NCBI GenBank assembly: GCA_035048485.1
Contig: CM068587.1
Location: forward strand, 56,536,788-56,600,787
Reading direction: 5' to 3'
From: Pteria penguin
Lineage: Eukaryota; Mollusca; Bivalvia; Pterioida; Pteriidae
DNA: 64,000 nucleotides
In this document: positions 54,791 through 64,000 of the stretch, one piece after another
Layout: the number at the start of each line of letters is the position of its first letter
Position numbering within the stretch: the stretch's first letter is position 1
Program-made: the position numbers and the translations under genes
Notes under the pieces: model-generated
Databases searched by the model: none
Seen by the model: only the letters and a program-made list of their open reading frames with translations
Told to the model about the DNA's origin: nothing

Positions 54791-56509
54791 ATGGAGAAAT
54801 ACTTTTCTTCGTCTCTTGTTTCATTTACATTCACTGCATTCGGGCTCGCATTGTTCATTACCGGGTTCCTTTCTCCGTTATGGAACGTGGTCAATGACCC
54901 AGTATTTCTTGACAGGTTCCAGCTGACCACATTAGGACTGTGGGAGTTTTGTCTATATGAAGGAGGTGATAAAAGTTGCCAAATGTTTAACGCAGGTAAG
55001 TACATAATCAAATCAGAGTTTCCGTTCATCGACTGGGCTAAAGGCGCTGTGGTCCGTTGATCGCTTGGCCTAAAGACGCTGTGGTCCGTTCATCGACTGG
55101 TCTAAAAGTGCTGTGGTCCGTTCATCGATTGGGGTAAAGACGCTGTGGTCCGTTCATCAACAGGGCTAAAGGCGCTAAGGTCCGTTCATTGATTGGGCTA
55201 AAGACGCTGTGGTCAGTTTATCGACTGGGCAAAGGAGCTGTGCTGGAACTCGCTTTATCTGTGAATGTTATTTATGTTCCGTAAAAATTTAAAAGACGTA
55301 AAAATGATCAATTGTGTTTTAATAGCGTCTCATGAATAAACATTTGGATAAGTAATAATAAATATAGGGTACAAAAATTCAATAACACACACACCCAGAT
55401 ACTGTATGCCGTAACGTTAGGGTTAGGGTTAGGGTTTACGCGGTGTAGAATTATAGCATTCTGCATGGTTATATTTCGCAAAGCAATTGATATAGATCCT
55501 CGATTTGCGTTTGCTTTGTTTTATTCCGATTTATGTGGAAATAATCTGAATGTAAATGCGGAAATAGCAATAGCAATACAAAAGTTTTCAGTATCTACTA
55601 AGACTTCACAAAATAAAAAAAAAAAAAACCAAAACACTACTATCGTTAAAAGTAATATTTACATTCTGTGAAGGCATGCAAACGTCAGCTTATACATACT
55701 ACAATATTCCTTGTGTGTGTTTATTTTTCTTTACAGGAATCTTTAGTACACTGGTACGAGTTACAGAATGTTTTGCTCTATTATGGTATGTCATCACTGT
55801 AGTATCAACTGCCATGTTTCATGGTAACCCGGATGCTTCTACATTCATGGTACCCATCATCTCCGAAACTGTGGCAGGTAGGGGCATATTTCCATATCCT
55901 GACACTCTCTATCCTTAATGACGAAGAACACCTTATGTTAAAAGTTTAGGAAACATACTTAGTATTCGCGAACCCACGATTACAAAGAGGACATTAGTGA
56001 TAGGCTGGGTATCACATTAACCTCTTACATCTGTTAAGTTATACCAAGTGGGTAAACTGACCAGTATACCTGTCAATGGCCAATTTCTCCGACTTCTTCC
56101 ACTACATGACACAAACTGCCCTCATAAAAGTGAGAAAAAAAACCCCCCAGAAATCTGTGTGAAGTTAAACTACTAAATGTCACTGCAATATCAATGTAAT
56201 CGTTAGCCTCCTTTTCAAGGGGATGAACATAACATTAAAAAAGTTTATAATCATACGTGTTTGATGGAGTGAATGTCAGCTTTTAACACGTCACACTCAC
56301 ATTTGTCGTATATATGAAATTGAATATTATAACAAAGACACAGAAAGTAGTCTATGTCTCTGATTATAACAAAGACATAGAAAGTAGTCTGTCTCTGATT
56401 ATAACAAAGACATAGAAAGTAGTCTATGTCTCTGACTATTAGTGTAACCTTGTGTATTCTGTTAATAGAATAAATAAATAGATAAATATATAAATAAATT
56501 AATAGGTTA

Positions 56510-56589
<80 letters not shown>

Positions 56590-56796
56590 CTATATGAAAA
56601 ATGAATTTTCTTTTCAGTTTTATCTACAGTGCTGTCTGTGATTCTGTGGCCAACGTTACATCCATTTTCTTATATCACATTATCTTGGGGATATTGGTGC
56701 ACACTGGTTTCCGTTCCATTTGCTTCTGTCGGAATCTTTTTACAGTGCTGGCAGAGTTATTGTCTACACGAAGGCATTCTACCAGAGTCAGTTTAA
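54791..56796 (+). CDS. Claudin/PMP22-like four-transmembrane protein
   Basis: Three exons, 54791-54995, 55737-55877 and 56618-56796, join in phase 1 at both junctions to give 525 nt (174 residues plus TAA). Donors are GTAAGT and GTAGGG; acceptors are TTTACAG and TTTTCAG. Membrane segments are at about 8-29 (FTFTAFGLALFITGF), 75-97 (VRVTECFALLWYVITVVSTAMF), 107-128 and 143-165. The first extracellular loop has GLWEFC followed by a second Cys ten residues later, the W-GLW-C-C pattern of claudins and PMP22/EMP proteins. A Trp-rich stretch (SWGYWCTL) opens the fourth span. Known: the family forms cell-cell junctions or modifies channels. The subfamily cannot be named. An acceptor at 54754 just upstream suggests a noncoding first exon further left. 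Confidence 0.82.
55022..55240. repeat. ~32-34-bp tandem repeat in the claudin-like intron 1
   Basis: GCTGTGGTCCGTTCATCGAC with CTAAAGGCGCT occurs about six times, starting 27 bp after the exon 1 donor. It is clearly more GC-rich than its surroundings. Confidence 0.85.
55417..55434. repeat. Short telomere-like (TTAGGG)3
   Basis: Three perfect TTAGGG units in intron 1 of the claudin-like gene. Confidence 0.85.
56330..56590. repeat. ~40-bp triplication and (GACA)n(GATA)n run
   Basis: ATTATAACAAAGACA(C/T)AGAAAGTAGTC occurs three times (56326-56440). About ten GACA then eleven GATA units follow (56515-56587), ending some 30 bp before the exon 3 acceptor at 56617. Confidence 0.9.
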
Positions 56797-56984
56797 CACG
56801 GCTGTTATATGTGCACTATAATAATTACTAACAAATAGATGATTTTGTTTGTTTGTCACGTGGACAGTTTTAAATAATTTTTCTTCAATGTAAATATTAC
56901 AAGTCTACCAAAACGTTAATGGTTGTATCATTACAGTAAATCTGTCGTCTGTTAGGGATTCTTTTAATGCTACTACCATTGTAT

Positions 56985-57180
56985 TGAGTTTACAGAATAT
57001 CGCATCATTAATACAAGTCGTGGCGACCGGATCCCCTCCTCCGGTATTTCCAGGGGTTTGCTATGATCTGGATTTCCTATTTTTTGTTTTATATGATAGA
57101 TATTACATTTTGACCACTGCTCGGTATTTTAGTATGCCACTTGTCCACCATCGGTTTAATGGGTATAAGAGAAATTAATT
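56985..57180. repeat. Dispersed repeat fragment
   Basis: CCGGATCCCCTCCTCCGGTA, then CCAGGGGTTTGCTATGATCT and a TGACCACTGCTCGGTATTTT end resemble the text at 57770-57925 (TTCCAGGGGTCTGTGATAGC, GACCACCACTCGGCA). I take both as members of an oyster-type dispersed repeat. Confidence 0.45.
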
Positions 57181-57339
57181 ATTTAGAAAAAAAAATCGTT
57201 TTTCAAGAAATGTACGTCAACTGTTAAATATTAACAGCTCATAGACTTGGATGGAATTATCTTTGGTCATGATCACTTTCAAAAAATACTTCCGATTGTA
57301 TATACCTGATGAAGGTATCAAGGTGTGCAGTGGAAGCTC

Positions 57340-57450
57340 AGTATATGTGTAAATACGGTCGGTAAATGTGTAATCACGGTCAGTACATATGTAATCACGA
57401 TCAGTACAAGTGTATTCACGTCCAGTACATGTGTACTCACGATCAGTATA
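57340..57450. repeat. ~22-bp tandem repeat, five copies
   Basis: Unit GTAATCACGGTCAGTACATA with variants. Confidence 0.8.
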
Positions 57451-57759
57451 TGAGAAATATAAGCATATCCTGCTGATAAATCACGTCCACTGCGATGATA
57501 TTGTTGCTGTCAACGCAATAGTTCAGGTCGTAAACAAGGAAATGTTAGCAGCATAACGACTGTCAGTTTCTAAAAGAAAATTTTAGTTTATAGTAATATA
57601 TTGTTTGTATTGACAATGTAAATCAATCAATGGTATACATTGATAAGATTCGATACCTGATTCTTGTTTGTTTGCCTACTCGAAACTATCATGCTCTTGC
57701 TATATACGTGCTAAGAAACCATATACATTATACGAATGTTTTTAGCTAAAAAATCTTAT

Positions 57760-57930
57760 GGCATAAGGGCGGATGTGGACGGTCAGCAGGGGATGCTTAC
57801 TCCTCCATGTCACCTGATCCAACTTCTGGTTATTCCAGGGGTCTGTGATAGCCAGTAATTCGATTTTGCCTAGTGGATGGTTAGTGGATGTTCCCAATTG
57901 ACCACCACTCGGCAATTTAGCACTTTACTT
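57760..57930. repeat. Dispersed repeat fragment
   Basis: GGCGGATGTGGACGGTCAGC, GGATGCTTACTCCTCC and CCAGGGGTCTGTGATAGCCA. Similar to 56985-57180. Confidence 0.5.
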
Positions 57931-59711
57931 ATGTAATATAAATATTATACCACATTTTCATAAAACTTTTTATATTATTTTATGTAATTTGGACAGTAAT
58001 GCGACAATTTGAAATCGGGAAATTCGTTTTTGCAATGTCTCGTCTCTGAACAAAATCTATACATAATAACTATTTTATATGGAAGAATAAGTTTCCTCTA
58101 GAAGGTTGGCGAGTTTCTCATGAATGATTACGCTACTGCCACATGTCTTTCACGACTTTGATTCAGAGATCTAAGACATAATAAACATCCTGTCACTGTG
58201 TCGGTAAACAAGTATTTGGTAGACCTGAAATAGGGGGTTGGGAGTTAGTCATGGCATTTTGAAACTGAATCAGCCAATGATAAAACCCAGTGTCAAAATT
58301 TCAATCAATACAATTACTTGGTGAACTTCATTGTCTAAAGCGGCGCCTATGGAGAAGGAAAACCCATAAATGAAGCGCCATTTTACAATTCATTTTCACA
58401 GCTTGTCCAGAATGACCCAGTATCTTGGCTAATACACATGTGGGCCCCCTTTTAGAAAAATCTGGATCCGCCACTGGCATTTACAAAGACAGAAGTACTG
58501 ACCCGTAATGGACTCATATATGCAACAATCACCTATAGTGAGTGGTAATACTTTCTCCTGATAGAAATTTGGCCTTGTTTATTGTTTGTTTTTTTTTTTT
58601 TTTTGGTCTATGATGGCTTTTGTCATACGGTTGCGCCAGATGTCTGATTGCTTTCTTTCACGACAGAACAGAAAAATGTGCTATGAATACATGTAATATT
58701 GCAAAATTTTATGTATGTTTACTATGATTCCAATCTTACAAGATTCTTACAAGACAGCTAACCAAGACAATGATTTCAGTAGAACAATGCTCTTTTTCTC
58801 TCACACAATTACTTCATTTCCACATATTGAAGAATTTTAAGCCATTTTCATATTACATGTATTGTAGTTTATATTCATCATAAATTATTAATTATTGTAT
58901 TATTTTACATTAAAGTATTAAACTGCTCTTTGATTTTTTGTGTTTGTTGTTTATAACTGCATTTTGTTAACAGGTCATTGCAAATTATGCACGTGCTTGA
59001 CATATCTTTATGCCGGACTTTGCGTTCCATTGCTTTAAATGTCAAGTTTTTCATAGTTGGTTGATCACTGTAGTATTCTCGGGTTTTTATGTATGTACGG
59101 TGAATGGATATATCGGGATTTATCGTGTGTTGTAAGGACACAGACTGAGTGTTGATTTTAAAAGTACATGTTGCAAGATGAAATTCCTGTGTGGAAATAT
59201 AGTTCTGTGTGAGAAGCTATATAAATCCTGCGTGGACTTTATTTTGTGCAGTATACTCTGTGAGGACAATATAAGTTCTAAGCGAATTTGTGACTGACAC
59301 AATAGCTGTGTGATGGATTGTAACCTGTGCATGGAACAGTATCTACCTGTCTACAGTGAGTAGTGTTTTGTGTTTGCATTTTTTTTTTTTGGATATATAT
59401 ATTTGATAATATAGAGAAGAATATATTTTGTAGATACTGAGTATTGCCTTAGATGAGAATCTAAGTCTGTATAGTATATTTAATCCAAGTTGATGGCAAT
59501 ACTTTAGTTCATAATTTATCTATAGGTGTCCGTTCACGATTGTATTTTTGTGATATTCTACTGACATGTAATATTCTACATATATTTATTTATAATTATG
59601 TATTTCTAAAATTTTCATGACCGTATAGATTTGCATTACAGACTGTTTGTTATGAGTAAATAGATATACCTAAAAATAGAAATAGCTATTAGTAAACATA
59701 GTCATCGATGG
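57931..59711. other. Intergenic, nothing recognised
   Basis: AT-rich, with only short chance frames. GTGTGxGAxxxTATA-like words recur loosely at 59180-59330. Confidence 0.35.
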
Positions 59712-60062
59712 GTAACATATGGGGGTCGCAATATGAATTCTTGTCCCATTATTTGAGTGAATATGGGTTTTTTTTTCTAACACATGAATTTGTGCGAATA
59801 AACCGGATTTTACTTAAATTTGTGATGTCAATGAATTATTTATTTTCTTTTTGTTTCGGATGTTTGGTGTGGTACATTCATTAGGATTTGTTACGTTTAA
59901 ACTGTAATCATGGGTTGAAGACCTCTGGAATAGATAGCTTGCTTAGGGTACTGCTTATTGTATTTTGGAACTTAGAGCTGACCACTCATAAAAAGCCGAG
60001 GTGTTCCTAAAACTTTTATTGCGGAGGCGAAGTCCTATGTCAACCTCGCTCCCATATGTTAC
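59712..60062. mobile_element. Inverted-repeat-bounded segment, 351 bp
   Basis: GTAACATATGGG at 59712 and its exact inverse CCCATATGTTAC at 60051-60062. On the minus strand the right part contains GCAATAAAAG, so an LTR remnant is an alternative to a small DNA transposon. Confidence 0.45.
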
Positions 60063-60427
60063 GGTATATGAACATTAAATGAACGACTGACCCAAGTATT
60101 CTCGATCATTATATATAAAATAAATGTCAAATCGACAAACGGTAACATTTGACTGGAAGCTACCTAGACGAACGGCCAGCATGGCTGTACAAAACGTATG
60201 AAAACGAAATGCCTCCTCACTATGCACAGTATTTCGATATTTAGCATACGCAGTACAAGGCGAATTCATGTATTTACATTTTTATATTTATTCCTTTACT
60301 GAATTTAGTAGTTGTGTCTGTTATTTCATTTTTGACTGGTATTATACAATACGGATGCAAGTCTACATAAACATTGCAGACATGCATATGCTATTACATT
60401 TCATAACGTGATCACCACAGTGTATAG

Positions 60428-60618
60428 GGGAGGCATTGGGCTTTTCTGGCTCAGCCTTCCTGCTTCTCGCCTTATGTTTAATCCCGTCTTTCCTATTCTA
60501 CCCAGGAGGCATCTGCTTCGCGTGCAAAATTTTACTCCCCTCAAATTTACACTTGTCCCCTACACCCCCTTTATCATCTCTAATTCCCACTTCGTCCCAT
60601 ATGTCAGATGAACTTTGA
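60428..60618 (+). CDS. Possible alternative last exon of the claudin-like gene
   Basis: After TGTATAG at 60427 the phase-1 frame reads GEALGFSGSAFLLLALCLIP, continues SFLFYPGGICFACK and a proline/serine-rich tail, and stops at 60618. The hydrophobic stretch could be a membrane span, and its phase fits the exon 2 donor at 55878, giving a shorter protein lacking the 56618 exon. The acceptor has no strong pyrimidine tract. It could equally be chance or a relic. Confidence 0.25.
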
Positions 60619-61331
60619 AATTAGTATATAGTATTTCTACGGACGCTTTCTTGACTCCAGAGTGTTCGATTATACGAGTTTTTACACTTGTATGTTAAAA
60701 GAAACAGAAATAATGAAGAGAAGAAGAAAAAAACTGTCTGTTCTTCAAACAATATATTCGTTGATATTTTATTTCAGGTAGGAGTGGTGGATAGGTTGGG
60801 GATTCCGTTATTTTCATTATATTGTTGTTATTATTATGGTATTAAGTATACACGCTGGGATATTTTAAATGAGCTGCTGCCAATACATGTTCGATTTTGC
60901 CGATTAAATGATCGCCAACAGAATAAACTTCCCAATTACATTGTTTGTACATGAAGAACTAAAGAGAACATCGATTCTTTGAAATATATTCGATCTCGAA
61001 TTTAACTCCAAAGAAGGATACTACGCACATGCACGGACCCAGACGGACATATCCATAGGATTAAACCTGTTGGTTGCAACCCAGAGACCCCCTCCCTGCT
61101 CCAATCTACCAATATTTTCAATGAAATACAATGTATTTTCAAAGCATCATTATTTTCATTTGGAACTGACATTCCAGCTAGAAAGTAGACTCCACCTTTT
61201 TCTTTACCTGAGCTCAAGAACAGATAAATAAAATTCATCCAAACTTGGCATTGGTGGAAATTTTGGACAAATAAATGCCTTCCAGCAGAAAAAAGTATGG
61301 GTTAAATGTGGGAATGAATCGAAGAAGTTTG
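60619..61331. other. Intergenic, nothing recognised
   Basis: Short frames only (60688 plus, 61002 minus), without motif. Confidence 0.35.
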
Positions 61332-61958
61332 ACAAGAGGCCCAAGTGGGCCTCTATCCCTCACCTGAGTACCATTAGCAAGTGTGCAAAGTCAGAAACTT
61401 CCTTTAGAAATTGACACAAAATACAAAGATACTTCTTCACACATCCCCACACTTTGATGCATTTCACTTGTGGCTTTATGCAGCTCGTATTAAGAAGAAG
61501 TTTGTCAAATGAAGGTCCTCTCTCACGCTTACTCTACATGTCCAAGATCCACGCCTGAGCAGATCTTGCACAGCAATAGCCTATATCTTTAACCTGATTA
61601 CGGTATGCGAAATCATATATATATATTTGTAAATTTACAGCAACTACATAAGCTGATAGTCCCTTCCCTGTCTAGTTTCATTCATACTGATGCAGCCATT
61701 GCAAATGAAACGTCAAAAATGTGTCAGCCTATCACAAGCTAGAATGTCCATATTTACTGACCGACTGATTGGAATGAAAATCACATACAAACTTGGTAGA
61801 GGATATTGAGGACTTGCTTTCTGTAAAGTTTCGTCAAAATTCGTTCAGTGCTTTCAGAGAAAAGGTCGAACGTTAAGAAGTTTACACAGGACGACGGACG
61901 AAGGACGAAGCGCTATGGCAATAGTTCACTCTTGACTTCAGCAAAAGTGAGCTAATAA
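61332..61958 (-). mobile_element. TTAGCTCACCTGAGC-family element, both ends, 627 bp
   Basis: On the minus strand it starts TTAGCTCACTTTTGCTGAAG, has the CGTCCTTCGTCCGTCGTCC run, and ends GGTACTCAGGTGAGGGATAG, the hairpin AGGCCCACTTGGGCCT and CTTGTC. Same ends as 33295-35346, without internal repeats. Confidence 0.75.
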
Positions 61959-63027
61959 AATGTATGAAATGATATTCCCTTTTCCCAAACCCTAAGCCTA
62001 CCCTTTCCCGGGGACCATGATTGGTCGCCTTTCCACCAGATGTACATGTAATGCCTTTGCATTGTCTTTGTCCAATCTATTCAGGAACGGGATGAAAGGG
62101 TGGGGATCGCAAAATCTATAAAACACCAATCAACCACTGCAACAACTAGCGGCAAGTCGTATCCCTATTTGAATGATAAGGTAACAATTCCTTAGATTGC
62201 GTAAACTTGCAATTTTCATAAACGGAATGGCCGGTAGGATACTACGTATTTTGGCATCAAATGGCGCAAATATCAAACATATATAAACGTTAAGCAAACA
62301 ATCGGCAATAAAAACTTACCCCAATTTGTTGTTTGAGGGCTCGACACACATTTTACCCCAACCTGTGTCAAACTTGCCGGCACGTATATATGTATAAAAA
62401 TATAGTCTGAATCATCCATACTTTTGATTCTGCCGAGGAGATGCAATTACGCAAACGTGGGGATAATTTAGAATACATGGAGGCATGAAGACTGGAGGAA
62501 TCCTTTTTTGACATCTTTAGAAGAGGAAGATATCTCCTATACTATTATACCTGTGCTTATTTTAACAGGGTTCATATTTATGCGGTATTTGCGCTGTTCC
62601 TAGTGCGCTAACTCATAACGACGCTAATATTAAATGCATTAACTCGACCGAATGTACAGGCAGCTAAAAAGGCGAAAAATCATGATGGCGCTAATAATTT
62701 CTTTTTGAACCATTTTGCGCTAATAATGTTTGGGTTATTATATATATATAGGCATACAGGAATCTTAAGAAAATTTTACGATCATCTCTTTTTGCACATT
62801 AATTTTTATGAACTAAAGCTAAGGGGTCCCGTTTATCTTTATACACATTTTTGGGATCCATCTATAACCCTATACCCAGCACCACTCACACTCAGAGCTA
62901 AGAATCCGCATTAAATTTTCATTAACTCTTACTCTAACCTTTCTACATTAAATTTTACCATACCCCTTACCCAAGGTCATATCATGGAAGTAACGGTATA
63001 AGCCGAAATGCTTTGTACCCAGGTCCC
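61959..63027. other. Intergenic, little recognised
   Basis: 62115-62145 (TATAAAACACCAATCAACCA) matches the tail of the second SINE family, but no head is visible. Nothing else seen. Confidence 0.4.
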
Positions 63028-63049
63028 TATATACCCGAAATCAGGAACC

Positions 63050-63200
63050 CAGGGGGTCAGGTGCCAAGAAATCATTTACCCAGGGGGTCAGGTGCCAAGA
63101 CATCATGTACCCAGTGGGTCGGATGCCAAGAAATCAGGTACCCAGGGGGTCAGGTGCCAAGAAATCAGGTACCCAGGGGGTCAGGTGCCAAGAAATTTCA
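63050..63200. repeat. 31-bp tandem repeat, five copies
   Basis: CAGGGGGTCAGGTGCCAAGA at 63050, 63081, 63112, 63143 and 63174. GC-rich against an AT-rich background. Confidence 0.92.
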
Positions 63201-63239
63201 TATCAAAACTTAAGACACAGCCAGTATATTAAGGTAAAA

Positions 63240-63485
63240 ATTGACGTTCTTAGTAGCAACTGACTACTTACAGTAGCAAATTACCGCTTGCAACCAAAAG
63301 CAGGGATTTCTACTTAAGTAGCAGATTTCCGATTAAGGTAGCAAATTACCACTTTAAGTAGCAATTTTTTTCTACCTAGGTAGCATATTACCGCTTTAGG
63401 AATCCAAGTACCGCTCTAGGTAGCAGTTTACTGCACCGTTATTTTGTTACTTAAGTAGCAAATTACCGTTGCAAGTATTAAATTA
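63240..63485. repeat. Irregular ~20-bp repeat
   Basis: About eleven loose copies of AAGTAGCAAATTACCGCTT. Confidence 0.7.
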
Positions 63486-63772
63486 CCGCTTGAAAACTTA
63501 ATCAATTAAAAACCCCTTTAAATTAATCACTTTTGAAAGAAATTAAAAAATATTCCAGTAAATGCTGAATGATGTATCATTACCTGGAATTTGATACCAT
63601 TCGGTTATTTAATTTGCTAAGTTATTTAAAAGAAAATGTATTTTAAGTAGGAAATATCTGCGTAAATATGTAGTAGAGAAAACAAGACAAAACTAACCCT
63701 GACACAAATCACCAAGGATATGCACATAAAACATTATAATAGTAAAATACACACAGAAAACGGCATGTATAA

Positions 63773-64000
63773 AAACAAGATGTGTTTGTGAAACACTATG
63801 CTCCCGGTGGCAACAAGGTCAGAAAAAGATATTTTTATCTTGAATGTCATTGTCAAGGTCAAAAGGTAATCGAGCATGGTGTCATTTAATAGTTGAGTAC
63901 GCATGGGAAATACGAAGTCTCTATCCCTCACGGTTTAAAAGTTATGGCTAAGGTTAAAGTTGACAACAAACAAACAAACAAACAAACAAATAGAAAAACA
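63773..64000. repeat. Dispersed repeat copy ending in (CAAA)n
   Basis: ACAAGATGTGTTTGTGAAAC head, CTTGAATGTCATTGTCAAGG body, AAGTTGACAACAAACAAACA end. Same family as the 30470-30570 and 48105-48320 fragments, which have the complementary GTTTGTTTGTC or CTGTCTGTCTGTTGTCAA ends. Confidence 0.6.

Noticed and set aside
54751..55029. 92-codon minus-strand frame
   Set aside because: Shadow of claudin-like exon 1, whose plus-strand frame has membrane spans, the GLW-C-C motif and matching splice phase.
55417..55434. Chromosome end or fused telomere
   Set aside because: Only three TTAGGG units, inside an intron, with normal sequence on both sides.
60688..60954. Further exon of the claudin-like gene (88-codon frame after TTTCAG at 60778)
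   Set aside because: An acceptor-like site exists, but the peptide shows no family motif and its phase gives no sensible continuation.

Overview
The window is nuclear DNA of an animal, most likely a bivalve mollusc. It is AT-rich, has short exons with GT/AG introns, tRNA-derived SINE fragments, and several dispersed repeats of kinds I associate with bivalves (elements starting TTTTTAGCTCACCTGAGC, elements starting near TATGCCCCCATTT, and 'caaggtcaaggtcac' arrays). The species cannot be named from the sequence alone.

Three protein genes can be supported, and almost none of their exons stand out as long reading frames. (1) Minus strand, 16274 down to 6476: the first seven coding exons (271 codons) of a DHTKD1-like 2-oxoadipate dehydrogenase E1 subunit, with a plausible mitochondrial leader. 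The rest of the gene lies beyond the left edge, past a >6 kb intron filled by two satellite arrays. (2) Plus strand, 16384 to 50956: an 18-exon gene whose splice phases all agree, giving about 1052 residues. It has a long low-complexity N-terminus, an intact-looking Tpt1/KptA tRNA 2'-phosphotransferase domain, a basic linker, and a C-terminal domain that resembles a degenerate EXD1/Egalitarian-type 3'-5' exonuclease. The two start codons face away from each other with only 109 bp between them. (3) Plus strand, 54791 to 56796: a three-exon, 174-residue claudin/PMP22-like four-membrane-span protein, with a possible alternative last exon near 60428.

Layout: 1-4808 is a 35-bp satellite with a 1048-bp higher-order period; 4837-6186 is a 21-bp satellite with 378/420-bp higher-order periods; 6190-16274 holds the DHTKD1 exons with SINEs and a ~144-bp repeat between them; 16275-16383 is the shared promoter gap; 16384-50956 is the Tpt1 fusion gene, with most large introns carrying a different minisatellite or transposon (58, 20, 146, 145, 91, 42 and 33 bp units); 50957-54790 is 3' UTR and intergenic DNA with a 56-bp minisatellite rich in TGACGTAG; 54791-56796 is the claudin-like gene; 56797-64000 is mostly gene-poor, with short tandem repeats and transposon remnants.

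The most interesting item is the Tpt1 plus pseudo-exonuclease fusion. The second is that four or five unrelated repeat families here share a unit of about 145-147 bp, close to the DNA length of one nucleosome core. Every homology call is by eye, without a database search.
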